From the NCBI GenBank assembly GCA_020026155.1, contig JAHHQX010000007.1:40467-104466 (forward strand): a DNA stretch of 64,000 nucleotides, read 5' to 3'. A program made the translations under genes and the position numbers. Of the stretch, positions 35,585-45,043 are shown one piece after another; position 1 is the first letter of the stretch; the number at the start of each line of letters is the position of its first letter. The notes beneath the pieces are model-generated. The model was not told the DNA's origin, made no database searches, and saw nothing but the letters and a program-made list of their open reading frames with translations. This stretch comes from Actinobacillus sp. (GTDB lineage Bacteria > Pseudomonadota > Gammaproteobacteria > Enterobacterales > Pasteurellaceae).

Positions 35585-37459
35585 TTAAAGTTCTGTTCCT
35601 AAACTTAAATAGAACTGGACATTATGGTGATCACTATGCACAGGCGTAGCAATATCAAATTTTACAGGACCAACAGGGGAAATCCAGCGTAACCCAAACC
35701 CTGTACCATATCGTAAATCACTATGTTTAAATTTATCTGATACAAAACCTGTATCTGCAAAAACAGCTGTCCACCATTTTGGGAATAATTGGTAATCATA
35801 TTCCAAACCAGCATATCCCATAATCGAGCCGCCCACTAATTTTCCTTCTGAGTCGCGGGGAGCAACAGTTTTGTATTTGTATCCTCTTAGAGTTCTATCT
35901 CCCCCAAGGAAGAAACGCAGTGCGGGTGGAATGCGATCAAAATCAGACGTTTTTAAATATCCTGCACCTGCACGCGAAATAAACCTATGCTTTTTAAAAT
36001 ACGTTCTAATCCAAATTGTAGAAGCTTCAATCTTATAAAAATTAACTTGGGATCCCCACGCTTTACTCCCTACTCCGATACTAATGCGTTGTGTATCACC
36101 CCAATAAGGGAACAATCCACCACGAAAACGTGTTCGAGTGGCAGACACGGTTGGATAAATCAATAAGGTTTTATGCGATTGATTTGCTTGGGTGAAGGAG
36201 TCATAACGAACACGCACCCCAAGCCCATTTTGCCAACCCGTTTCGCGATTCCAATAACGCATGAAAGAAGCGCTCGTAGCATTTGTAGTCGTATCGTTTT
36301 GTTTCTCACGTTCAATACCGTATGCCGCTTCATAATAATAATTTAACGGGTTCTTTAATAATGGCATTCGATATGCGGCTTCAATAGCAAGCTTAGGTTT
36401 AGAAATATAAAAATTACTTCGTAAACTTTGACCTTTACTGTCTACCCAAGGTTTGTTCCATCCTAACTGAAAACGCGCCCCCACATCCGTTGAATAGCCA
36501 ATCCCAACCTTAAATACATTTTTCTTTTGCGGGTAAAGCAGAACGTTAACATTAACGGTTTTATCTTCTTTATTTATTTTGGGTTGAAATAAAATTACTT
36601 TAAACCAACCAGACGACGACAGATCAGAGTTTAGTGCCGCTAAGTCTTCCATATTGTACGGGTCACCATCCTTCATATGCATAATATGACGTAAATAATC
36701 TTGACGAATTTGACTATTTTCAAAGGTAAACCGCCCAAATTTATATCGCGTTCCACTATCATAGTCTAAATTCCACCAAGCCTGCTGAGTAGAAGGTTTT
36801 ACATCTAACTGTGAGGATGTGAAATCTGCATCAAAATATCCCCGTTCTATGCCTAATTGGCGGAGATCTTCTTTAAAATTATCATAAGTTTGCTGGTTGA
36901 GTTGAGTGCCAATTGCGGGAACTTGCGTTAGCAATTTTTCAAAAGCCTCATCATCATGCGCTTGCCCAGTAACATTTACATTAATTCCTGCAATATCAGT
37001 TGCTGGTCCTTGATTGACCGTGACAATTAATGTCCCTTTTTTTTCACCTTCCTCAGGAGCAACAACATCAAATTTAATCGTACTATTAAAGTAACCATAA
37101 ACACTGATCGCTTTTTGAATTGCTGTCCGTACTAGATAAAAATTCCGTAATGAGCCATCCATTTCTTCGGTAGGAATCATACTGACGTAAATTTCTGCAT
37201 TTTTACGCGCGTCTGAATTTTTAATGCCAACTAATTTGAGGGTATAAAGAGTTTGAGGGGGGGCAGGAATAAAATCATCTGCTTGAAAGGTGGTGTCATC
37301 ACTCGCCTGGCGTGTTGCGTCGAGTGCCTTAGCATTAGAGGACACCGTAGTCGCGGACGTTTTTGATTGTGCGTAAAGTACTGACGGATAGCACAATGCC
37401 GTACCCAATAAGATAAATGGCGATAAGTTTTTAATCTTCGTCAAAAATGGGGGCAACAT
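35585..37459 (-). CDS. tamA: TamA, Omp85-family outer membrane protein
   Basis: 624 residues with a signal peptide cleaved near LYA-QSK (about residue 31), three POTRA domains (about 70-300) and a 16-strand beta barrel. The Omp85 lid motif is visible as RFFLGGDRTLRGYKY; the protein ends in LSLGTEL. It pairs with TamB to move substrates to the outer membrane. A stretch of about 30 polar residues between signal and first POTRA is longer than in E. coli. Confidence 0.94.
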   Translation of the reverse strand: MLPPFLTKIKNLSPFILLGTALCYPSVLYAQSKTSATTVSSNAKALDATRQASDDTTFQADDFIPAPPQTLYTLKLVGIKNSDARKNAEIYVSMIPTEEMDGSLRNFYLVRTAIQKAISVYGYFNSTIKFDVVAPEEGEKKGTLIVTVNQGPATDIAGINVNVTGQAHDDEAFEKLLTQVPAIGTQLNQQTYDNFKEDLRQLGIERGYFDADFTSSQLDVKPSTQQAWWNLDYDSGTRYKFGRFTFENSQIRQDYLRHIMHMKDGDPYNMEDLAALNSDLSSSGWFKVILFQPKINKEDKTVNVNVLLYPQKKNVFKVGIGYSTDVGARFQLGWNKPWVDSKGQSLRSNFYISKPKLAIEAAYRMPLLKNPLNYYYEAAYGIEREKQNDTTTNATSASFMRYWNRETGWQNGLGVRVRYDSFTQANQSHKTLLIYPTVSATRTRFRGGLFPYWGDTQRISIGVGSKAWGSQVNFYKIEASTIWIRTYFKKHRFISRAGAGYLKTSDFDRIPPALRFFLGGDRTLRGYKYKTVAPRDSEGKLVGGSIMGYAGLEYDYQLFPKWWTAVFADTGFVSDKFKHSDLRYGTGFGLRWISPVGPVKFDIATPVHSDHHNVQFYLSLGTEL

Positions 37460-37499
37460 AATAACTCCATATGCAATCTTAGCAGTCTATAATACGCAA

Positions 37500-37535
37500 A
37501 AAGGCGGTAAAACTCATTCTACCGCACTTCTTTTT
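37500..37535 (-). terminator. Terminator after narP containing a classical Haemophilus uptake core
   Basis: On the minus strand AAGTGCGGT (37529-37521), the Haemophilus-type uptake core, opens a hairpin (GCGGTA with TACCGC) followed by CTTTTTG. It lies 35 bp after the narP stop and before tamA. The only exact AAGTGCGGT I found in the window. Confidence 0.75.
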
Positions 37536-37563
37536 TACTTTTTATAGCGTCAGAGTTTTTTGT

Positions 37564-38226
37564 TTATTTTTTACCAAAATGTTCTAAATAAACAATTGTT
37601 GCCGCTAATCTTGAATGAACATTTAATTTACGTAATAAATTACGGATATGAACTTTTACAGTTTCCTCTGAAATAAAGAGTTCATTTGCAATTTGTTTAT
37701 TAGATAGTCCTTTCGCAACCAACGTTAATACATCTAACTCACGACTGGTTAAACTATAAATTGGATCATCCCCTACTTGACGTTCACTCACAATTTTTTT
37801 CACCACATCACTGTAAACGATTTTACCGGATGCGATATCTTGAATTTGTTCTAAAAGTGTCAGCGGATCTGTATCTTTTAAAAGATAACCGTCTGCACCT
37901 GCGTCAATCAGAGTAAAAATATCATTACGTGCATCTGATACCGTAAGAATAACTACACGGGAATCGACATCTTCACGACGTAATGCTTTCAATGTATCCA
38001 GCCCTGATAATCCTTTCATATTAAGGTCTAAAATAATGAGATCTGGCAATTCACGTACTGCCCACTCTACGCCTTCAAGACCTGAACCAACTTCTCCGAT
38101 AACTAAAAAATCATCGCTTGATTCTAGTAACTGACGAATTCCGCGACGCATTAATGGGTGATCATCAATGAGTAGGACGCGACTAGGCATTTTGTTTTTG
38201 CCCGCAATAATAATATTCTCTTCCAT
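37564..38226 (-). CDS. narP: NarP, nitrate/nitrite response regulator
   Basis: 220 residues. Receiver domain with the acidic pair in LLIDDHPLMRRG, phospho-acceptor Asp67 in IILDLNMKGLSGLDTL, the Thr in VILTVSDA and the Lys in YLLKDTDP; then a LuxR-type helix-turn-helix (LTSRELDVLTLVAKGLSNKQIA). The receiver sequence is closest to NarP rather than NarL. No NarQ sensor is in the window, so its kinase is unlinked. I used the ATG at 38226 (AAAGG upstream); a start at codon 13 is also possible. Confidence 0.9.
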   Translation of the reverse strand: MEENIIIAGKNKMPSRVLLIDDHPLMRRGIRQLLESSDDFLVIGEVGSGLEGVEWAVRELPDLIILDLNMKGLSGLDTLKALRREDVDSRVVILTVSDARNDIFTLIDAGADGYLLKDTDPLTLLEQIQDIASGKIVYSDVVKKIVSERQVGDDPIYSLTSRELDVLTLVAKGLSNKQIANELFISEETVKVHIRNLLRKLNVHSRLAATIVYLEHFGKK

Positions 38227-38273
38227 TATAATTTTACCTTTATATTGTGAAGTAAATTATTACCTTGATTCCG

Positions 38274-40748
38274 TTACGTCATTTTTAGCTGATGTCGGAA
38301 CGGGACGATCTGTACTTTTCCTTGTACGGGTAATAATTGGTAGAACTGAGGATAATTAAAGTGATGTTTCACTATTCTATATGGATTGTTATCAGTATTC
38401 AAACCTGCAGCTTGGTAAATTTGATTTATCTCATTAATTTTTTGCGATTTGTTTCCCACACAAGAACGATATACCTCAATATGGTTCTTTTCATCCAAAA
38501 TATAAACATTGAAACTTCTATCCTGGTTATCTTCAAAGAAAAATTGCAAAAATCCTTCCGCAGCAAAAACTGCGATTTCTTTAGGATAAATCGCATTATT
38601 TTCTTTTAATAAATGCAATTCTGGTTTTTCAGCATTCTTTTGGAATAATTTACTCCAACCATGCCCGGTGTAACGAATAAGAGAGGCCATATTCGTTTCA
38701 TTGATCCGTATTTTTTCTTCTATACCCAAAGTACGATAAATCAGAGATTGCACGACTGATTGTAACTCTTTCTGATAGTGTTTGGCATAACAAAAAATAT
38801 TTACTCTGCGCAATTCTGTAGACGCCCGAGGAATTTTATGCGTTAGGACTTTGAGTAATCGGATTAAGGCATCATCCCCCTCAAAGTGTAACGTTCTAAT
38901 TTCACCCCAACGGTTGCGGTAAATAACGTCTAAACTACCAATAAATCGATTATCTGAAGAGGTAATATTAAGTAAATCCCCCGTTAAAATCCCCTTTCGA
39001 TAAACTTCTCGATCAGCAGGTAAATCTTGAGTTACATCACGGCTTAAATTAATCGCAATAAATAGCTGACGTATTTTACAATGGGCTATCAGTTCTTGTT
39101 GACTTGCAGCCACTTGTTTTAGTGGGAACGTGTTATATAAATCCTTAATAAAGCGTTGCAACGCTTTAATACGCACATTATCGCTTTTTAAATAATTTTT
39201 CGTTCTTGAAGTTAACAACCCATTAAAGTAAGCCCATGCTACAATTTTAGGTAATGTTTCACCAAACTCTGAATGACGCGGAGCAGTAAAAGCTTTGACA
39301 TTAGGTTCATGATTGAGAAGATACCAACCTGGTCTGAAATTAATATTATCACTTCCAACTTCAACAAAGGTTAATGCTTTCTCACTCAAGTCACTTGCAC
39401 TCGCTGAATTAAGAAAAATAACTTTTCCTGGTAAATCTTCAAATGCAGTATAAAGTTTACGCGTAAGAACAGCCATATCCTGCGGTACGATACTGGCATT
39501 TACTTTATGATTTCTAACAAATTGCAATAAATTACGATAACTTGCCATTAAATATTGAATCAAATCGTTATGATTCTTTTTAACGCGCTTAATTTTCCAA
39601 TGCGGACGAGCATCTAAATTCTCAATCGTACTTTCTGACCATCCCCATGAGCGTGCAAGTTTTTTAGCGTAGCGAATTCGCCAATTATGCATAGCACCGC
39701 GTTTATAACGTAAATTCTCTGCAATTTTTAAATAAAAACAGCGATAGGCAAATTCAAGGCGCTCTTGATCTTGTTTACCCGTTAAATATTGAGATACGTG
39801 TTCTAACATACAAAGATACGCATCATAGTGATAATCCTCATCTCCAGAGTGAAGTCGCTTTTTAAACTCTTGAGAAATGAGATGTGTATTTGGATATTGG
39901 GCTGAATAACTTTCTAATAATAAAATTTTAAGTGCGGATTTATAAGGAGAATCAATTCCTTTATATAATTGCCATAGGGTGGCTCCGAAATATTCATTTG
40001 CGGATAATCCGTCCAACCCGCCAAAATCGACCCACTCACGTAACTTGATATGCCCTTCCGCTACAAGTTGTTGCACGTAACTTTCGTAATCTTTCTCCTC
40101 TACGGGGAGATGTAGCCATAAAAGAGGGTTACCCGCTAAACGAATCGCGGTTCGATAAAATTCCTCAAGCAATAACATGTACTGTGCCGATCCGCTATCA
40201 TCCTTTTCCGCCGAAAGGGGTTTTGCATAAAAAGCCTTACGAAAACGATTTTGATTCACTAAATAGAGGCTAATTTTAACTTTTAATTTACTCGCCCATT
40301 GCTGAATAAGTTTAATTTTACGGCGTAAAAGTTTTCGTTCTTCCGGGGAAAAATCTTGGCGCTCACAAAGCCAAATATCAAGATCAGAGTTGGGGGTTTG
40401 AGTGATCGTGCTCACACTTCCCATGGCATATAAGCCAAAAAAAGCATGACCTGTATGTTCAGTTAATTCAGGAAAAGAAAAATAACTCACATTTTCTCGA
40501 TTCAGAAAATGTTTATGTAAAGAAATTTGCTGGCTACGCGTCAGTGTAAAATTATAAATACCATGTGGGCAGCCTTTTACATAGCCAATCAGGGAAGGAT
40601 GATTATGATGAAGAAAAACAGGGAGTAGCTCCAAGACAGTTCGCACTTCTGGAGGGCTATTCTCTATCGCACGTGCTAAACGTAATTTATCTAATCTATT
40701 TACACGTTGCTTTGCTTCTTCAATGTCAAATTCAAGATTCAAGATCAT
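38274..40748 (-). CDS. cyaA: CyaA, class I adenylate cyclase
   Basis: 824 residues. The N-terminal catalytic region has the class I signature YAMGSVSTITQTPNSDLDIWLC around residues 110-130, and the C-terminal regulatory region, controlled by PTS EIIA-Glc in enteric relatives, follows. It makes cAMP for CRP, which in Pasteurellaceae also starts competence through sxy. It lies 47 bp upstream of narP on the same strand, so the two may be co-transcribed. Confidence 0.95.
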   Translation of the reverse strand: MILNLEFDIEEAKQRVNRLDKLRLARAIENSPPEVRTVLELLPVFLHHNHPSLIGYVKGCPHGIYNFTLTRSQQISLHKHFLNRENVSYFSFPELTEHTGHAFFGLYAMGSVSTITQTPNSDLDIWLCERQDFSPEERKLLRRKIKLIQQWASKLKVKISLYLVNQNRFRKAFYAKPLSAEKDDSGSAQYMLLLEEFYRTAIRLAGNPLLWLHLPVEEKDYESYVQQLVAEGHIKLREWVDFGGLDGLSANEYFGATLWQLYKGIDSPYKSALKILLLESYSAQYPNTHLISQEFKKRLHSGDEDYHYDAYLCMLEHVSQYLTGKQDQERLEFAYRCFYLKIAENLRYKRGAMHNWRIRYAKKLARSWGWSESTIENLDARPHWKIKRVKKNHNDLIQYLMASYRNLLQFVRNHKVNASIVPQDMAVLTRKLYTAFEDLPGKVIFLNSASASDLSEKALTFVEVGSDNINFRPGWYLLNHEPNVKAFTAPRHSEFGETLPKIVAWAYFNGLLTSRTKNYLKSDNVRIKALQRFIKDLYNTFPLKQVAASQQELIAHCKIRQLFIAINLSRDVTQDLPADREVYRKGILTGDLLNITSSDNRFIGSLDVIYRNRWGEIRTLHFEGDDALIRLLKVLTHKIPRASTELRRVNIFCYAKHYQKELQSVVQSLIYRTLGIEEKIRINETNMASLIRYTGHGWSKLFQKNAEKPELHLLKENNAIYPKEIAVFAAEGFLQFFFEDNQDRSFNVYILDEKNHIEVYRSCVGNKSQKINEINQIYQAAGLNTDNNPYRIVKHHFNYPQFYQLLPVQGKVQIVPFRHQLKMT

Positions 40749-40891
40749 CTACTTCCTATATAGTAAAATCTTGCTGATTATACTGAAATTTAAATTCCAT
40801 ACAATAAATACATAAAAATCAATCAAAACATTATATAAAATAACTTATATTAGTTACTTAAATGGAATTATTTTTCTTGCAAAAAAACAAA

Positions 40892-40932
40892 ACGCCCCGA
40901 TTTTCGCAAAATTTTATGGAAAATCAGGGCGT
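40892..40932. terminator. Terminator formed by inverted ACGCCCC elements (copy 7)
   Basis: ACGCCCCGATTTT (40892-40904) pairs, with one mismatch, with AAAATCAGGGCGT ending at 40932; the forward arm continues into CGCAAAATTTTATG. It lies just past the ligA stop (ligA is minus strand) and upstream of cyaA. Confidence 0.8.
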
Positions 40933-40956
40933 GTTTATCTTATTGATCCTACTAAA

Positions 40957-42972
40957 TTAACTCAATAATCCTAAGAAAGCATCTTCACTTAAAATATGAA
41001 TCCCGAGTTCTTCCGCTTTAGTTAACTTAGATCCTGCACTTTCACCAGCAATCACATAGTCCGTTTTCGCAGAAACGCTACCACTGACTTTCGCTCCCAT
41101 AGCCTGTAATTTTTCTTTCGCTTCATTACGGGTCATTTGCATTAAGGTTCCGGTTAACACAACGGTTTTACCCATAAATGGATTTTCAGCAATTTCTTTG
41201 GATTCCACTGCTTCCCAATGGACGCCTTGAGCAATCAGATCATTCACCACTTCTACATTATGCGGTTCGCGCCAAAAATGATAAACACGACGTGCCACCA
41301 CATCACCGATATCTTGCACTTTTTGTAACGTTTCAATATCCGCTTCTTGAATCGGTGCTAATGTTTTGAAGTAATTCGCTAAATTCAGCGCAGTACTTTC
41401 CCCCACTTCACGAATACCCAACGCAAAAAGGAAACGTGCAAGCGTGGTTGATTTTGCTTTTTCAATACTGTCTAACGCTTTCTGTGCAGATTTTTCTCCC
41501 ATGCGATCAAGACGCATTAAGGTGTTTAAATCCAATTTAAATAAATCTGCTGGAGTATGAATAATTTCTTTATCCACTAATTGCTCAATGAGTTTTGCAC
41601 CTACCCCATCAATATTCATCGCTTTACGCGATACAAAATGTTTTAACGCTTCTTTACGTTGTGCGTCGCAGAATAAACCACCCGTACAACGTGCCACCGC
41701 TTCGCCTTCAATTCTTTTCACTAAAGAACCACAAACAGGGCAATGCGTTGGGAAAATAATTGGCTTCGCATTTTCTGGACGACGATCACGCACTACCCCT
41801 ACGATCTGAGGAATCACATCACCCGCCCGACGAATACTTACGGTATCACCAATCGCTAAACCAAGACGTTCAATTTCATCACCATTGTGTAAGGTCGCAT
41901 TACTTACCGTTACGCCACCAACAAATACAGGTTCTAATTTAGCGACCGGCGTAATTGCCCCCGTACGCCCTACCTGAAATTCGACATCACGCAATACGGT
42001 CAATTCTTCTTGGGCAGGAAATTTGTACGCAATCGCCCAGCGTGGCGCTTTTGAAATAAAGCCCAATTTTTCTTGCAACGCAATGTCATTCACTTTTAAA
42101 ACCGTACCGTCAATGTCATAGCCTAAATGTGGGCGTTTTTCTTGAATATTACGATAGAATTTTAAAACCTGTTCAATGCCCCCACACAATTCAATTTCTT
42201 TATTTACAGGAATTCCCATTGAATGTAGCCATTGCAAGCGATCGTAATGGGTATCTGGCAACAATACGCCATCAGCAATCCCAATCCCGTAAGCATTGAG
42301 CATTAAATGACGTTGACGTGTCACTTTTGGATCGAGTTGACGCAATGAGCCAGCGGCCGCATTACGTGGGTTAGCAAATGTTTTTTCTCCTTTTGCTAAT
42401 GCCATTTCGTTAAGATGTTCAAAAGCTTTGTGTGGCATAAAAATTTCACCACGCACTTCTAAACGAGCAGGGGGATTATCAGTTAATAATTGCAATGGAA
42501 TATTACGGATCGTTCGGACATTAGCAGTAATATCTTCACCCGTTTGCCCGTCACCACGTGTTGCTGCACGTACAAGTTTTCCATTTTCATACAAAATACT
42601 TACCGCTAAGCCATCTAATTTAGGTTCGCAACAAAAGGTTAGATTTTCTGTTGAAAATGGTAGGCGATCTTGAATACGCTTTACAAATGCCATAAATTCA
42701 TCATCATTGAAGACATTATCCAAAGATAACATTGGAATTTCGTGTTTCACCTGCGAAAAGCTAGTTAAAGGTTTCGCACCAACACGTTGTGTTGGGCTGT
42801 CCGCAGTAATGAATTCAGGATGTGTGTTTTCTAACGCTTTTAATTGATGAAAAAGACGATCGTATTCACTATCAGGAATCTCTGGCGTATCAAGGACATG
42901 ATAAAGATATTCGTGATGGCGTAATGTTTTTCTTAGTTCTTCAATTTGCTGTTGTAAGCTTGGTTGCGTCAT
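40957..42972 (-). CDS. ligA: LigA, NAD-dependent DNA ligase
   Basis: 671 residues from the ATG at 42972, the same length as E. coli LigA; an in-frame ATG four codons upstream is less likely. Domain Ia (HHEYLYHV), adenylation domain with the AMP-accepting lysine Lys118 in CEPKLDG, OB fold, a four-cysteine zinc finger (CPVCG...CTGGLFCDAQ), helix-hairpin-helix repeats and a C-terminal BRCT domain (GKTVVLTGTL). It seals nicks in replication and repair. In E. coli and Haemophilus ligA is next to zipA; here an ABC transporter lies between them. Confidence 0.97.
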   Translation of the reverse strand: MTQPSLQQQIEELRKTLRHHEYLYHVLDTPEIPDSEYDRLFHQLKALENTHPEFITADSPTQRVGAKPLTSFSQVKHEIPMLSLDNVFNDDEFMAFVKRIQDRLPFSTENLTFCCEPKLDGLAVSILYENGKLVRAATRGDGQTGEDITANVRTIRNIPLQLLTDNPPARLEVRGEIFMPHKAFEHLNEMALAKGEKTFANPRNAAAGSLRQLDPKVTRQRHLMLNAYGIGIADGVLLPDTHYDRLQWLHSMGIPVNKEIELCGGIEQVLKFYRNIQEKRPHLGYDIDGTVLKVNDIALQEKLGFISKAPRWAIAYKFPAQEELTVLRDVEFQVGRTGAITPVAKLEPVFVGGVTVSNATLHNGDEIERLGLAIGDTVSIRRAGDVIPQIVGVVRDRRPENAKPIIFPTHCPVCGSLVKRIEGEAVARCTGGLFCDAQRKEALKHFVSRKAMNIDGVGAKLIEQLVDKEIIHTPADLFKLDLNTLMRLDRMGEKSAQKALDSIEKAKSTTLARFLFALGIREVGESTALNLANYFKTLAPIQEADIETLQKVQDIGDVVARRVYHFWREPHNVEVVNDLIAQGVHWEAVESKEIAENPFMGKTVVLTGTLMQMTRNEAKEKLQAMGAKVSGSVSAKTDYVIAGESAGSKLTKAEELGIHILSEDAFLGLLS

Positions 42973-43085
42973 GTTGTATTCCATTTCTTTGTAATAATTA
43001 ATTTATCTTTATAGCATAGATCACTTTTATTTTTTACTGTAATAAAAAATCTCACCGAAGTGAGATTTTCTATTTATCTTTATGC

Positions 43086-43892
43086 CTACATTGCCCCGAG
43101 TGGTTGATTGAGAAAAGCATCCACAAATAAAGTGTCACGAGCCGTTTTTTCTAACCTTACATTCACACCATATACATCTTCAATATGGGCGTGCGAAAGC
43201 ACTTCTTGCGGTTTCCCATCAAGCATAATATGTCCTTGACGAATTAAAACTAGGCGATCGCAAAATGTTGCCGCTAAATTTAAATCGTGTAGAGCAATTA
43301 AGCTGATAATATTTCGATCTTGGGTCAACTGACGAATCGTTTGCATACTATTGAGTTGATGATGTAAATCTAATGCACTGGTCGGTTCATCGAATAAAAT
43401 CATCGGTAAATCGCGTACTAATAAGCGTGCCATTGCCACCATCTGTTGTTGACCACCAGATAATTCATAGATTTTGCGCTCAGCAAGATGGGAAATTTTA
43501 AGCACATCCAAGGTTTTGGCAACCGCTTGTAAGTTTTCATCGGTTACACGCCAATGTCCATGACTTTTTAATGCCAATAATACACTTTCAAACACACTTA
43601 ATGCGATTTGAACGTTATATTGCTGTGGCATCATGCCAACAATGTTACTCCAATCAGCAGTGGACGTTTTTTTCAAATCAGCACCAGCAATATTAATTTC
43701 ACCTTTAATCGGCAACATGCCTGCTAGGCTTTTAAACAACGTTGATTTTCCTGCTGCATTAGGCCCAATAATCCCCACTAATTCACCTGGTTTGAGATCA
43801 GGAATGGTGATATCAAATAAAATTTGTTTACGACCGTAACTAGCAGAAAGATTAGAAATTTTTCCGAATTTTGTGGCGTTAATGTTTTGCAT
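43086..43892 (-). CDS. Iron-type ABC importer ATPase (FecE/FhuC family)
   Basis: 268 residues with Walker A GPNAAGKST, signature LSGGQQQM, Walker B MILFDEPTSALD and the H-loop HDLN. It powers the permease encoded just upstream; the ATG shares a base with the permease stop. Codons 5-14 (NATKFGKISN) are written by a copy of the dispersed ACGCCCC-type element with one core change. Confidence 0.92.
   Translation of the reverse strand: MQNINATKFGKISNLSASYGRKQILFDITIPDLKPGELVGIIGPNAAGKSTLFKSLAGMLPIKGEINIAGADLKKTSTADWSNIVGMMPQQYNVQIALSVFESVLLALKSHGHWRVTDENLQAVAKTLDVLKISHLAERKIYELSGGQQQMVAMARLLVRDLPMILFDEPTSALDLHHQLNSMQTIRQLTQDRNIISLIALHDLNLAATFCDRLVLIRQGHIMLDGKPQEVLSHAHIEDVYGVNVRLEKTARDTLFVDAFLNQPLGAM
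43853..43879 (-). repeat. Dispersed ACGCCCC-like element in the ATPase start, copy 8
   Basis: Sense strand from 43879: ACGCCACAAAATTCGG then AAAAATTTC. One core mismatch (CCAC for CCCC); otherwise closest to copy 1. In frame in the N-terminus of the ATPase gene. Confidence 0.5.
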
Positions 43893-44959
43893 TATTGGAC
43901 GCCTCCTGAACGTTTACTCGTTAAGATGATGGAAATAAACATCGGTACACCAATGAGCGCAGTAATCATACCAATTGGATAGAGGATGCCAGGGGTAATG
44001 ATTTTACTTACGATTGACGCAATAGAAAGCATCAATGCGCCCAGAAGTGCCGAAAGTGGAATGAAGAAGCGTTGATCTTCGCCAATTAATAGACGAGCGA
44101 TATGTGGTCCAACTAATCCCACAAATCCAACTGCGCCGACAAAGGCAACAGATAATCCAGATAATAAGGAGATCATTAATAACATGATAACTTGCAGGCG
44201 CTTAATATTAACCCCCATACTAAGAGCGGTTGCTTCGCCTAAGCGTAATGCCGTTAATTGCCATGAGAAACGTAATGTAATCGCCATTACAACAAACAAT
44301 GACACTGCCGCAATCATGATTTTAGTGTTATCGGCACGTGTTAACGACCCCATCATCCAGAACACAATTTGTTGAAGTTGGGTTTCATTAGCATTGTATT
44401 GCATTAACGCTAATAAGGCGTTGAACACGAAATAAATTGCAATACCAAAAAGGACAATAGATTGTTGTCCCAATCCTTTTAAGCGGGTTAATAGTAACAA
44501 AAGTACACACGTCAATAATGAAAAAGCAAATGCTGAACCACTCACGAAAACATGCTGTAAAAGATTACTACTAATTTGATTCCCATAGATAATGGCAAGG
44601 GCTGCACCGAAACTGGCAGCAGACGCCACACCTAAGGTAAAAGGTTCGGCAAGCGGGTTATTTAACAGTGTCTGCATTTGAGATCCCGCTGTCGCTAACA
44701 TAGCCCCGACTAAAATTGCCATGAGTGCGATTGGTAATCGATAATCATGGACAATTACATTAAGCGCGATGCCATTTGCATTTGGATGCCAGAGTGTCTC
44801 CCAAATTTTACTGAAAGGATAATTACCTGGACCAATGGAAAGATCGAGTAAAAAGCTTCCAATAGCCAGCGCGAGAACAAATAATAATGCGAGTAGATTT
44901 TTACGGATGCGCTTTTGATATTGCGCCGCAGTTAAATATTGCTGAGGAATTGTTGCCAT
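43892..44959 (-). CDS. Iron-type ABC importer permease (FecCD family)
   Basis: 355 residues, about ten membrane spans. LPIALMAILVGAMLATAGSQMQ and NNPLAEPFTLGVASAASFG are the FecCD-family signature, with VGAVGFVGLVGPHIARLL in the coupling helix region. It follows the binding-protein gene after an 84-bp gap holding a hairpin (44986-45017). Confidence 0.92.
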   Translation of the reverse strand: MATIPQQYLTAAQYQKRIRKNLLALLFVLALAIGSFLLDLSIGPGNYPFSKIWETLWHPNANGIALNVIVHDYRLPIALMAILVGAMLATAGSQMQTLLNNPLAEPFTLGVASAASFGAALAIIYGNQISSNLLQHVFVSGSAFAFSLLTCVLLLLLTRLKGLGQQSIVLFGIAIYFVFNALLALMQYNANETQLQQIVFWMMGSLTRADNTKIMIAAVSLFVVMAITLRFSWQLTALRLGEATALSMGVNIKRLQVIMLLMISLLSGLSVAFVGAVGFVGLVGPHIARLLIGEDQRFFIPLSALLGALMLSIASIVSKIITPGILYPIGMITALIGVPMFISIILTSKRSGGVQ

Positions 44960-44985
44960 AATGTCCTTCTTGTAATAATGAGAAA

Positions 44986-45017
44986 CGCCCTACCTTGATT
45001 TTAATGAAGGTAAGGCG
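44986..45017 (-). terminator. Hairpin between binding-protein and permease genes
   Basis: CGCC-C-TACCTT pairs with AAGGTA-A-GGCG (one internal mismatch), then TTTCTC on the transcribed strand. It resembles the partial terminators often found after a periplasmic binding protein, letting it be made in excess over the permease. Confidence 0.6.
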
Positions 45018-45043
45018 ACTAATTCCTAGTTAATTAATGGCGA

